A stretch of DNA of 64,000 bases from Burkholderiaceae bacterium (GTDB lineage Bacteria > Pseudomonadota > Gammaproteobacteria > Burkholderiales > Burkholderiaceae_C), in contig JACKLM010000002.1 of the NCBI GenBank assembly GCA_024235895.1, positions 186,001-250,000 on the forward strand, given 5' to 3'. Numbering within the stretch: position 1 is the stretch's first letter; the number at the start of each line of letters is the position of its first letter. The notes below the pieces were generated by a model. That model ran no database searches. It was not told where the DNA came from and worked only from the letters and a program-made list of their open reading frames with translations. The position numbers and the translations under genes are program-made. Of the stretch, positions 37,726 through 45,064 are shown piece by piece.

Positions 37726-37803
37726 CCCATGGCGCGCTGGCACATCGAACGCCGAGACAAGCGAAGGACTGACTTCGACGAACGTCGGAAACGGGTCGAT
37801 GGT

Positions 37804-37841
37804 GGTCGATCGCCGATGAACCCTTCCTCGACGATCGAACG
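37804..37841. repeat. Dispersed 38-bp intergenic repeat R2, copy 2 (inverted)
   Basis: Reverse complement matches 33972-34009 at 35 of 38 positions. It lies at the end of the amidase gene gap, again between convergent genes. Confidence 0.65.
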
Positions 37842-37851
37842 CTTGTGCGTA

Positions 37852-39384
37852 TCAGCGGCCCGGCGGCGCCGGCAGGCGACCGAGGACGGCCTCGATCGCC
37901 ATCCCGATCGAGACCAGCCGCCGGTCACTGCCCTCGGGGCCATCGACCTCCAGTCCCACCGGCAACCCGGTCGACGCCCCCAGCCCGGCCGGCAGGGTCA
38001 ACCCCGGCACGCCGGCGTTGCTGCCCGGGTCGGTGTTGCGGATCGTGCGCACGAAGTTCGCGACGCTGCTGGACTCGGGGCCGGCCGGCATCGCCACCGT
38101 CGGCACGGTCGGGAAGACGATGGCGTCGATGCCGTGGCGCACGAAGGTCGCGCGGTACAGCGCCTGCAACGACGGCCGCGCATCGCGCATCGCCGCCTCG
38201 TAGGCCGGCCTGGCGTCGACGACGGTATGGTTCGGCCCCGGCAGCTTGCGCGGGATCACCAGGCCCTGGTAGGTGCCCTTGACGTCGGGGCTGGCGGCGC
38301 GCTCGGCGAGCTGCTCGACCGTCAGCCCGGTGCCGGTGCGGCGCAGGTAGGCGACCATGTCGTCGTAGGCCTCGTACAGCGCGACCGGGAAGCCGATCTG
38401 GCCGTTCAGCGCCATCAGGTCCGGCATCTCGACGTCGACGATCGTCACCCCGGCGGCGGCCAGCTTCGCCAGCGCGGCGTCGAAGACCGCGCGCGTGTCG
38501 GCGTCGAGGTCGGCGACGAGCGCGGCGACGCGGCCGAGCCGGATCGAGGACGGCGCGGCCGCGGCCAGCGGCTCGGCGCCGGCGATCACGCGGTCGAGCA
38601 GCTCGACCTCGGCCATCGACGCGCCCATCGGGCCGGCGGTATCGCGCGTGTGCGAGATCGGCACGATGCCGTCGCCGGGGTAGCGGCCGACGGTCGGCCG
38701 CAGGCTGGCGCAGCCGTTGAACGCGCAGGGGATCCGCACCGACCCGCCGGTATCGGTCCCCAGCCCGGCGGCGACGACGCCGCCGCCGACCGCCACGCCG
38801 GTCCCCGACGACGACCCGCCGGCGCTGCGGCTGCGGTCCCAGGCGTTGCGTACGCCCGGCTCGGGGCCGCTCTGGTAGGCCGGGTTCCAGCCGGTGATGC
38901 CGAACGCCAGCTCGTGCATGTGGGTCTTGCCGACGACGATCGCGCCGGCAGCGCGCAGCCGCGCGACGACCGGTGCGTCGGCCGCCGGCCGGTAGTCCTT
39001 CAGCGCCGGCGTGCCGCCGGTGGTGGGCATGCCGGCGACCTCGATATTGTCCTTGGCGACGATCGGCACCCCGGCCAGCGGGGCGCAGCGCGCAGCCGGC
39101 CCACCGGCATCGATGCGGCGCGCGGCGGCGATCGCGCCCGCCTCGTCGATCGTGATGAAGGCGTTGCGCGGCGCGGCGGCGCGCGCACGCTGCAGCGCCG
39201 CGCGGACCTGCGCCTCGGCGCTGGTGCGCCCCTCGCACACCGCACGCGCGATCGCGGCGGCGCCTTCGGGCAAGGACGCGGCCGTCGCGGGCAACGCCGC
39301 CGCGGCGAACAGCGAGAACAGCGCGGGCAGCGCGGGCAGCGCCGCAGCCCGCATCGGATGTCGTGAACGGGGACCGGACCTCAT
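37852..39384 (-). CDS. Secreted amidase (amidase signature family)
   Basis: 510 aa. The Ser-cisSer-Lys triad is visible: Lys in GVPIVAKDNIEVAGMPTTGGT, cis-Ser and linker in RSAGGSSSGTGVAV, nucleophile Ser in GLGTDTGGSVRIPCAFNG. The N-terminus has a signal peptide (RSRHPMRAAALPALPALFSLFAAAALPATA), so it acts in the periplasm. ATG 39384 has AGGAG 8 bp upstream and is preferred to the GTG at 39393. The substrate class (amide or ester) is not decided by sequence. Confidence 0.9.
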   Translation of the reverse strand: MRSGPRSRHPMRAAALPALPALFSLFAAAALPATAASLPEGAAAIARAVCEGRTSAEAQVRAALQRARAAAPRNAFITIDEAGAIAAARRIDAGGPAARCAPLAGVPIVAKDNIEVAGMPTTGGTPALKDYRPAADAPVVARLRAAGAIVVGKTHMHELAFGITGWNPAYQSGPEPGVRNAWDRSRSAGGSSSGTGVAVGGGVVAAGLGTDTGGSVRIPCAFNGCASLRPTVGRYPGDGIVPISHTRDTAGPMGASMAEVELLDRVIAGAEPLAAAAPSSIRLGRVAALVADLDADTRAVFDAALAKLAAAGVTIVDVEMPDLMALNGQIGFPVALYEAYDDMVAYLRRTGTGLTVEQLAERAASPDVKGTYQGLVIPRKLPGPNHTVVDARPAYEAAMRDARPSLQALYRATFVRHGIDAIVFPTVPTVAMPAGPESSSVANFVRTIRNTDPGSNAGVPGLTLPAGLGASTGLPVGLEVDGPEGSDRRLVSIGMAIEAVLGRLPAPPGR

Positions 39385-39446
39385 CGTGCGCACTCCTGTC
39401 GTGTCGTCGGACCAGGCGATATCGTGCCGCGACCAGGCTGCGACGT

Positions 39447-39468
39447 CTGTCGTCGAAATCGACGACAG
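39447..39468. promoter_or_regulatory. 22-bp inverted repeat between deaminase and amidase genes
   Basis: CTGTCGTCGA, AA, TCGACGACAG: perfect 10-bp arms, 63-84 bp upstream of the amidase start. No T run follows on the transcribed strand, so a regulator operator is as likely as a terminator. Confidence 0.5.
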
Positions 39469-39555
39469 GGCCGGCTGGTCCTCGGGCCTGGCGGCGTCGG
39501 CGCGCGTTCTGGTGACCTGCGCGTCGCGGCACGCCCGGCGGCCGCGCTCGCGTCC

Positions 39556-40608
39556 TCAGCGCATCGCGGCGGCGAAGGCGGCGTCGAGCTCGCGCCGCCA
39601 GCCGGCCTTGGTCGCGTCGTCGACGAAGCTCGCCTCGAAGCCGTTGGCCGCCAGCCGGTGCGCCTCGCGCGCGCCCAGCTGCTGCGGCTGGGCTGCGAAC
39701 AGCTGCACGTAGTTGTCGGCGACATAGCCGCCGAAATAGGCCGGGTCGTCGGAGTTGACCGTCGCGCAAAGCCCGGCCGCGAGCAACTCGGGCAGGTTGT
39801 GCGAGGCCAGGTCGGGGAAGACACGCAGCCGCACGTTGGACAGCGGGCATACCGTCAGCGGCACGCGCTCGCGCGCGAGCCGCTGCACCAGCGCCGGCGA
39901 TTCGGTGCAGCGCACGCCGTGGTCGATGCGGCGCACCTGCAGCAGGTCCAGCGCCTGCTCGATATAGGCCGCGGGGCCTTCCTCGCCAGCGTGGGCGACG
40001 CATTCCAGCCCGAGCTCGCGCGCACGGGCGAAGACGCGCGCGAACTTCTCGGGCGGGTGGCCGCGCTCGCTGCTGTCCAGCCCGACACCGACCAGGTGCT
40101 CGCGCCAGGGCAGCGCGGCGTCCAGCGTGGCCATCGCCTCGTCTTCGCTGAGGTGGCGCAGGAAGCACAGGATCAGCCCCGAGGAGATGCGCAGCTCCTG
40201 GTGCGCGCGCCGCGCCGCGTGGTGCAGGCCGAGAATCACGCGATCGATCGGCACGCCGCGCGCGGTATGCGTCTGCGGGTCGAAGAAGATCTCGGCGTGG
40301 ACGACGTTGTCGGCCGCCGCACGCTCGAAGTAGGCCCAGGCGAGCTCGAAGAAGTCGGCCTCGTCGCGCAGCACGCCCGCCCCCGCGTAGTAGACGTCGA
40401 GGAAGCTCTGCAGGTCGGCGAAGTCGTAGGCCGCGCGCAGCGCCTCGACGCCGGCCCAGGGCAGCGCCACGCCATGGCGGTGCGCGAGCCGCAGCAGCAT
40501 CTCGGGCTCGAGCGTGCCCTCGATGTGCAGATGCAGCTCGGCCTTGGGCATGGTGCGCAGCAGCGCGGGCAGCGCGTCGCGGGGGATGCGGTCGAAGTCG
40601 ATGTTCAT
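39556..40608 (-). CDS. Adenine/adenosine deaminase family protein (probable adenine deaminase)
   Basis: 350-aa TIM-barrel zinc hydrolase. Metal and catalytic motifs: PKAELHLHIEGTLEPEML, ECVAHAGEEGPAAYI (catalytic Glu), RIDHGVRCTESPALV and TVNSDDPAYFGGYVADNY. The SSERGHPPEKFARVFARARELGL segment and the overall pattern match the bacterial adenine aminohydrolase branch (as in Pseudomonas) better than classical adenosine deaminase. ATG 40608 chosen; upstream in-frame residues are not conserved. Role: purine salvage, adenine to hypoxanthine. Confidence 0.9.
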   Translation of the reverse strand: MNIDFDRIPRDALPALLRTMPKAELHLHIEGTLEPEMLLRLAHRHGVALPWAGVEALRAAYDFADLQSFLDVYYAGAGVLRDEADFFELAWAYFERAAADNVVHAEIFFDPQTHTARGVPIDRVILGLHHAARRAHQELRISSGLILCFLRHLSEDEAMATLDAALPWREHLVGVGLDSSERGHPPEKFARVFARARELGLECVAHAGEEGPAAYIEQALDLLQVRRIDHGVRCTESPALVQRLARERVPLTVCPLSNVRLRVFPDLASHNLPELLAAGLCATVNSDDPAYFGGYVADNYVQLFAAQPQQLGAREAHRLAANGFEASFVDDATKAGWRRELDAAFAAAMR

Positions 40609-40656
40609 CGGGTGGGGCTCCTGCCGTCGCGCGAAGCGTAGCGCGAATGCGAGACG

Positions 40657-40712
40657 GTGGGGGACAGGGCGCGGAAGGGCACCCGCTGGCCTCGGCTCGC
40701 GCCGATCGTCGC
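40657..40712. repeat. R1-family intergenic repeat, single arm
   Basis: GGGGGACAGGGCGCGGAAGG then GCACCCGCTGGCCTCGGCTC, continuing GCGCCGATCGTCGCA. It aligns along its length with 13307-13360, including the flank after the core. It lies upstream of the deaminase gene and downstream of xerD, and has no second arm here. Confidence 0.6.
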
Positions 40713-40809
40713 ACAGCACCGCCGGTTGAACCACCAAAGACTGCAACGGGCCGCACGCCGACGTCCGCAACGGTGCGGCATCGCCAGCAGGCGATATCGC
40801 TCTTCCGGC

Positions 40810-41901
40810 TCACCCCCTCGGATGGTGCTGCGCGTGCAGCTGGCGCAGCCGCTCGCGCGCGACATGGGTGTAGATCGTGGTGGTGGAGATGTCGGCGTGG
40901 CCAAGCAGCATCTGGACCGCGCGCAGGTCGGCGCCGTGGTTGAGCAGATGGGTCGCGAACGCGTGGCGCAGCGTGTGCGGCGACAGCGGCGCGGCGATGC
41001 CGGCGGCGCGCGCGTGGCGCTTGATCAGGGTCCAGAACATCTGCCGCGTCATCGCCCCGCCGCGCGCGGTGACGAACAGCGCGTCGCTCGCCTGCCCTTG
41101 CAGGATCGCGCCGCGCGCCTCGCGCAGGTAGCGCTCGATCCACGCCGCGGCCTCGGCGCCGAAAGGCACCAGGCGTTCCTTCGAGCCCTTGCCGGTGACG
41201 CGCAGCACGCCCTCGACCAGCCCGACCTGCACCGTGCGCAGGCCCACGAGCTCGCTGACGCGCAGCCCGCTGGCGTACAGCAGCTCGAGCATCGCGCGGT
41301 CGCGCAGGCCCAGCGGCGTGGCGACGTCGGGCGCCGCGAGCAGCGACTCGACCTGCGCCTCGGACAGCGTCTTGGGCACGCGCAGCGGCTGGCGCGCCGG
41401 CAGCAGCTTCAGCGTCGGGTCGTCGGCGCGCAGCCGCTCGCGCAGCGCCCAGCGGTAGAAGCGGCGGAAGACCGTCAGCCGCCGGTTCGCCGTCGTGCTG
41501 CGGGTGCCCGCGTGGCGCGCGGCGATATAGCCGCGCAGGTCGGACTCTGCGGCGTCGGCGAGTGCGCGCGCGCCGCGGGCGCGCAGCCACGCCGCGAGCA
41601 GGACGAGGTCGCACCGGTACGCCTCCAGGCTCAGCGCCGCCAGGCCGTCCTCCAGCCACAGCGCATCGACGAAGCGGTCGATCAGCGTCGTGTCGTCGGG
41701 GTGCGGGGCGCCGGCCGGCGCGCGGGCGGCCGCGGGGCCGGCCTTTGCGGCGAGCGGGTTGTCGTGCGCAGCATCGGGCGCAGGATCGGGCGCGGCGTCG
41801 GGCGAGGCATCGGACGCGTCGGCGCGCGCGACGTCGGGCGCCCCGTCTTGCGCGGCATCGGGCGCAGCGTCGCCTGCGGTGTCGGGCGCGGTGGCGGACA
41901 T
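40810..41901 (-). CDS. xerD: Site-specific tyrosine recombinase XerD
   Basis: 363 aa; resolves chromosome dimers at dif with XerC and FtsK. Core-binding SAM-like domain (DRFVDALWLEDGLAALSLEAYRCDL) and catalytic domain with Arg in LLYASGLRVSELVGL, His-x-x-Arg in SPHTLRHAFATHLLNHG, His in QMLLGHADISTTTIYTHV with Tyr as nucleophile. The first 70 residues are an Asp/Ala/Pro-rich repeat not found in usual XerD (about 300 aa). No alternative ATG, GTG or TTG occurs in frame before the conserved core, so the extension appears real. Only 31 bp separate its start from the divergent AEC carrier. Confidence 0.93.
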   Translation of the reverse strand: MSATAPDTAGDAAPDAAQDGAPDVARADASDASPDAAPDPAPDAAHDNPLAAKAGPAAARAPAGAPHPDDTTLIDRFVDALWLEDGLAALSLEAYRCDLVLLAAWLRARGARALADAAESDLRGYIAARHAGTRSTTANRRLTVFRRFYRWALRERLRADDPTLKLLPARQPLRVPKTLSEAQVESLLAAPDVATPLGLRDRAMLELLYASGLRVSELVGLRTVQVGLVEGVLRVTGKGSKERLVPFGAEAAAWIERYLREARGAILQGQASDALFVTARGGAMTRQMFWTLIKRHARAAGIAAPLSPHTLRHAFATHLLNHGADLRAVQMLLGHADISTTTIYTHVARERLRQLHAQHHPRG

Positions 41902-41932
41902 GCGGCCGATGCTACGCTGGCACACTCGCGCG

Positions 41933-42847
41933 ATGGCCGACGCGCTGCTGATCCTGCCGGACTTCGCCCTCATCGCGATCGGCTTCCTGATCTGCCGCTA
42001 CACCGCGCTGGACCGGCCGGTGTGGGACGGCGCCGAGCGGCTGGTCTACTACCTGCTGTTCCCGGCGCTGCTGTTCGGCTCGATCGTGCGCAACCCGCTG
42101 CGGCCGATGGACGCGCTGGCGCTGGCCGGCGGCACGCTGGCGGTGACCGCGGTCGGGATCGGGCTGGCCTATGCGCTGCGGCGCGTGCCCGGCGTGTCGC
42201 CGGCGCTGCACGCCTCCGGGGCGCAGGTCGCGTTCCGCTTCAACAGCTACATCGCGCTGGCGGTGGCCGAGCGGCTGGCCGGCGCCCCGGGCGTGGCGGC
42301 GATCGCGCTCGTCGTGTCGATGGCAGTGCCGCTGTGCAACCTGGGCGCGGTCTGGCCGCTGGCGCGACATGGCGGGCACGGCTACCTGCGCGAGCTGGCG
42401 CGCAACCCGCTGATCATCGCCACCGTCTCGGGGCTGGCGTTCAACGCACTCGGGCTGCGGCTGCCCGAGCTGGCGGCGACGACACTGTCGCGCATCGGTG
42501 CGGCGGCGCTGCCGCTGGGGCTGATGGCGGTCGGCGCCGGGCTGCGGCTGGGCGCGCTGCGCGAGGCGCCCGCGCTGGCCGCCGCGCTGCTGGCGATCCG
42601 GCACGCGGCGCTGCCGCTGGCGGCCGTCGCCTGGGTCGCGCTGACCGACCTGCCGCCGGATCAGCAGCTCGTGCTGGTCGCCTTCGCCGCGCTGCCGACC
42701 GCGTCCAGCGCCTACGTGCTGGCGGTGCGCATGGGCGGCCACGGGCCCTTCGTCGCCGGGCTGGTGACGGTATCGACGCTGCTGGGGATGCTGAGCCTGC
42801 CGCTGGCGCTGGCGCTTTGGGGTCAGGTCACGCGTTTCACATCGTGA
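41933..42847 (+). CDS. AEC family transporter (auxin efflux carrier-like)
   Basis: 304-aa membrane protein with ten predicted helices in two halves. Typical stretches are LPDFALIAIGFLICRYTALDRPVWDGAERLVYYLLFPALLF at the N-terminus, ASGAQVAFRFNSYIALAVAERL, and the second-half NPLIIATVSGLAFNALGLRLPE. AEC carriers move organic acids or amino acids; the substrate is not visible. Divergent from xerD. Confidence 0.88.
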   Translation: MADALLILPDFALIAIGFLICRYTALDRPVWDGAERLVYYLLFPALLFGSIVRNPLRPMDALALAGGTLAVTAVGIGLAYALRRVPGVSPALHASGAQVAFRFNSYIALAVAERLAGAPGVAAIALVVSMAVPLCNLGAVWPLARHGGHGYLRELARNPLIIATVSGLAFNALGLRLPELAATTLSRIGAAALPLGLMAVGAGLRLGALREAPALAAALLAIRHAALPLAAVAWVALTDLPPDQQLVLVAFAALPTASSAYVLAVRMGGHGPFVAGLVTVSTLLGMLSLPLALALWGQVTRFTS

Positions 42848-42865
42848 AGCGCGTGAGACTCAACG

Positions 42866-43204
42866 TCAGCCATCGGCGCGCGCGGCACGCTCCAGAGCTT
42901 CGGTTGCCCATTGATTCAGGCTCTTGCCCATGGCCTGTGCCCGAATGAGGGCGCGACGGTGCACTTCGGGCGGCACCCTGATCAACAGTTTCCCGGACGC
43001 CGGCCTCTCCGGGGCGACACCTTGCTCCTCACAGTCTGCCAAGTAGTCGCGCATGGCGGAGGCAAATTCGCGCTTGAGCTCGGTGACCGTCTTTCCGTGA
43101 AAACTGATGATGCTTCGCAAGCCGAGGACGCGACCGACAAAGATGTCATCCCGCTCGTCGTACTCGACGCGGGCCGTGTAGCCCCTGCAACTCATGGTGT
43201 TCAT
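42866..43204 (-). CDS. hicB: HicB family antitoxin
   Basis: 112 aa. N-terminal HicB fold (YTARVEYDERDDIFVGRVLGLRSIISFHGKTVTELKREFASAMRDYLADCEEQG) that blocks the toxin, and a C-terminal ribbon-helix-helix DNA-binding part (GKLLIRVPPEVHRRALIRAQAMGKSLNQWATEALERA). The ATG at 43204 overlaps the hicA stop (ATGA), so the two are coupled. It probably binds the TGCTAGCA palindromes upstream of hicA to repress the module. Confidence 0.93.
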   Translation of the reverse strand: MNTMSCRGYTARVEYDERDDIFVGRVLGLRSIISFHGKTVTELKREFASAMRDYLADCEEQGVAPERPASGKLLIRVPPEVHRRALIRAQAMGKSLNQWATEALERAARADG

Positions 43205-43455
43205 GGCCGTACTCCTGCTCGGTCGAGAAGTTCCCGTACTTCCTCGACTCGATACCGCCTGGCTTCCTTGCCAGGGTGAGGGCGATGGCATCGCCACTCA
43301 TGCTCGCCGAGCAACATCTTGACCCTGGAGCCTTCACGTTCGTGAACGCTTCCGCCGAGCGCCTTGACCAGTGCCTCGATGTCCGCGAAGACGATGGGCG
43401 GCGATGCTGGCCTGGCGAAGAAGGCGGCAAGAGTCTTCTTGTGCTTCGCGTTCAC
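43201..43455 (-). CDS. hicA: HicA family toxin (mRNA interferase)
   Basis: 84-aa dsRBD-like toxin that cleaves mRNA. MNAKHKKTLAAFFARPASPP is a standard HicA start; RCHRPHPGKEARRYRVEEVRELLDRAGV carries the usual His-containing segment. GTG start. Only 7 bp separate the start from a TGCTAGCA repeat and no Shine-Dalgarno is seen, which suggests leaderless translation. It lies directly downstream of queG on the same strand. Confidence 0.92.
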   Translation of the reverse strand: MNAKHKKTLAAFFARPASPPIVFADIEALVKALGGSVHEREGSRVKMLLGEHEWRCHRPHPGKEARRYRVEEVRELLDRAGVRP

Positions 43456-43462
43456 CAGACAA

Positions 43463-43486
43463 TGCTAGCACCGAATGCTAGCATTC
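43463..43486 (-). promoter_or_regulatory. hicAB operator/promoter: two TGCTAGCA palindromes, overlapping the queG stop
   Basis: TGCTAGCA at 43463-43470 and 43476-43483; the second is the centre of the 14-bp perfect palindrome GAATGCTAGCATTC (43473-43486). The nearer copy contains TAGCAT (read on the minus strand), which would place a transcription start at or next to the hicA GTG. The TAG in the farther copy is the queG stop codon. Likely HicB autoregulation site. Confidence 0.65.
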
Positions 43487-44599
43487 TCGGCGGGGTACGG
43501 CCTCGATGATCGGTGCCGCCGCCTGCGCCAATCCCCACTCGATATGCTCACGCACGAGTTCGTCGGCCTGCAGCCATGCCGCCGCCAGCGCATCGCGCAG
43601 CGCGGTATCGCCGCTCGACCGCCACGCATTGCCCAGCGCCACCGCCAGGTTGCGCCGCCAGCGCTGCCAGCCGATGCGGCGGATCGCGCTGCCCTCGGTG
43701 CGGGCCAGGAACTCGGCTTCGCTCCAGCCCCATAGCGCCAGCAGCGTCGAATCGGCGAATCCCTCGCGCGGGTCGAAGTCGGGCAGCGGGCTGCGCTGCG
43801 CGCAGCGGTTCCACGGACAGACGAGCTGGCAGTCGTCGCAGCCGTAGATCCGGTTGCCGATCGCGGCGCGCAGCTCGGCCGGGATCGGCCCGTCGTGCTC
43901 GATCGTCAGGTAGGAGATGCAGCGCCGCGCGTCCAGCCTGTAGGGCGCGACGATGGCGCCGGTCGGGCAGGCGTCGAGGCACGCGCTACAGCTTCCGCAA
44001 TGCGCGCTCACGGGCGGCGTCGGCGGCAGCGGCAGGTCGACGAAGATCTCGCCCAGGAAGCGCATCGACCCGCCCGCGCGCGCCAGCGCCAGCGTGTGCT
44101 TGCCGCGCCAGCCCAGGCCGCTGCGCGTGGCGAGCTCGACCTCCAGCACCGGCGCCGAGTCGGTGAAGACGCGGTGCCCGAGGGGCCCGACCTCGGCCGC
44201 GATCCGGTCCGCCAGCCGCTGCAGCCGCCGGCGCAGCACCTTGTGGTAGTCGCGGCCGCGCGCGTAGACCGAGACCACCGCCTGCGCCGGGTCGTCCTGG
44301 CGGGCGCGCTCGCGCGCCGCCCAGTCGGCCGGCGCGTCGCGCGGCAGGTAGTCCAGCGCCGCGGTGACGATGCTGACGGTGCCGGGCACCAGCTCGGCCG
44401 GGCGCACGCGCTTGAGCCCGTGCGCCGCCATGTAGTGCATCGATCCGTGGAACCCGGCGGCCAGCCAAGCCCTCCATCCGGGCTCGGCCGAGCCCAGCTC
44501 GATGCCCGCCACACCGATCTGGGACAATCCTTCCTCATGCGCCCAAGCCCGCAGCCGCTCGAGCAGCCGCTGGCCGTCGACGCGATCGCGCCCGGTCAT
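43478..44599 (-). CDS. queG: Epoxyqueuosine reductase QueG
   Basis: 373-aa cobalamin- and Fe-S-dependent enzyme for the last step of queuosine synthesis in tRNA. Motifs: GSMHYM near the N-terminus, FTDSAPVLEVELA with the catalytic Asp, GWRGKHTLALA, and two ferredoxin-like clusters CGSCSACLDACPTGAI and CDDCQLVCPWN. Length is usual. Its start codon lies inside the oppositely transcribed tsaE gene (63-bp overlap), and its stop lies inside the hicAB operator. Confidence 0.95.
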   Translation of the reverse strand: MTGRDRVDGQRLLERLRAWAHEEGLSQIGVAGIELGSAEPGWRAWLAAGFHGSMHYMAAHGLKRVRPAELVPGTVSIVTAALDYLPRDAPADWAARERARQDDPAQAVVSVYARGRDYHKVLRRRLQRLADRIAAEVGPLGHRVFTDSAPVLEVELATRSGLGWRGKHTLALARAGGSMRFLGEIFVDLPLPPTPPVSAHCGSCSACLDACPTGAIVAPYRLDARRCISYLTIEHDGPIPAELRAAIGNRIYGCDDCQLVCPWNRCAQRSPLPDFDPREGFADSTLLALWGWSEAEFLARTEGSAIRRIGWQRWRRNLAVALGNAWRSSGDTALRDALAAAWLQADELVREHIEWGLAQAAAPIIEAVPRREC

Positions 44600-45064
44600 G
44601 CGCCGATTCTAGAAACGCGGCACCTGCGCTGGCCCGACGAGCCGGCCTGCGCGGCCTTCGCCGCCGCGCTGGCGCGCAAGCCCGCGCTCCACGACGCCTT
44701 CATCGAGCTGCGCGGCCCGCTGGGCGCCGGCAAGACCGCGTTCGCGCGCCACCTGCTGCGCGCGATCGGCGTCGCCGGCCGCATCAAGAGCCCGAGCTAT
44801 GCGCTGCTCGAGCCCTACCGCGTCGGCGATCTCGCGATCTCGCACCTGGACTTCTACCGCTTCGACGACGCGCGCGAGTGGGTCGACGCCGGCTTGCGCG
44901 ACGTCTTCGCCGCGCCGGGGCTGAAGATCGTCGAGTGGCCCGAGAAGGCCGCCGCCTTGCTGCCCACGCCGGACCTGCGTCTGACGCTGGCGGTCGACGA
45001 CGACGGCACGCGCCGCGTGCGCGTCGACGCGCTGAGCGCGCGCGGCCGCGCGCTGCTGGCATGA
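44537..45064 (+). CDS. tsaE: tRNA threonylcarbamoyladenosine biosynthesis ATPase TsaE
   Basis: 175 aa. Walker A in ELRGPLGAGKTAFARHLLRAIG, then SPSYALLEPY and HLDFYRFDDAREWVDAGLRDVF, and IVEWPEKAAALLP. It acts with TsaB and TsaD in t6A37 formation. ATG 44537 is the only ATG, GTG or TTG in frame before the conserved core, so its first 21 codons must overlap the queG 5' end on the other strand. amiC follows with a 4-bp overlap. Confidence 0.93.
   Translation: MRPSPQPLEQPLAVDAIAPGHAPILETRHLRWPDEPACAAFAAALARKPALHDAFIELRGPLGAGKTAFARHLLRAIGVAGRIKSPSYALLEPYRVGDLAISHLDFYRFDDAREWVDAGLRDVFAAPGLKIVEWPEKAAALLPTPDLRLTLAVDDDGTRRVRVDALSARGRALLA

Noticed and set aside
43201..43486. hicAB as part of a larger mobile island
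   Set aside because: No integrase, att-like repeats or composition change flank it; queG and the AEC carrier on either side are intact core genes.
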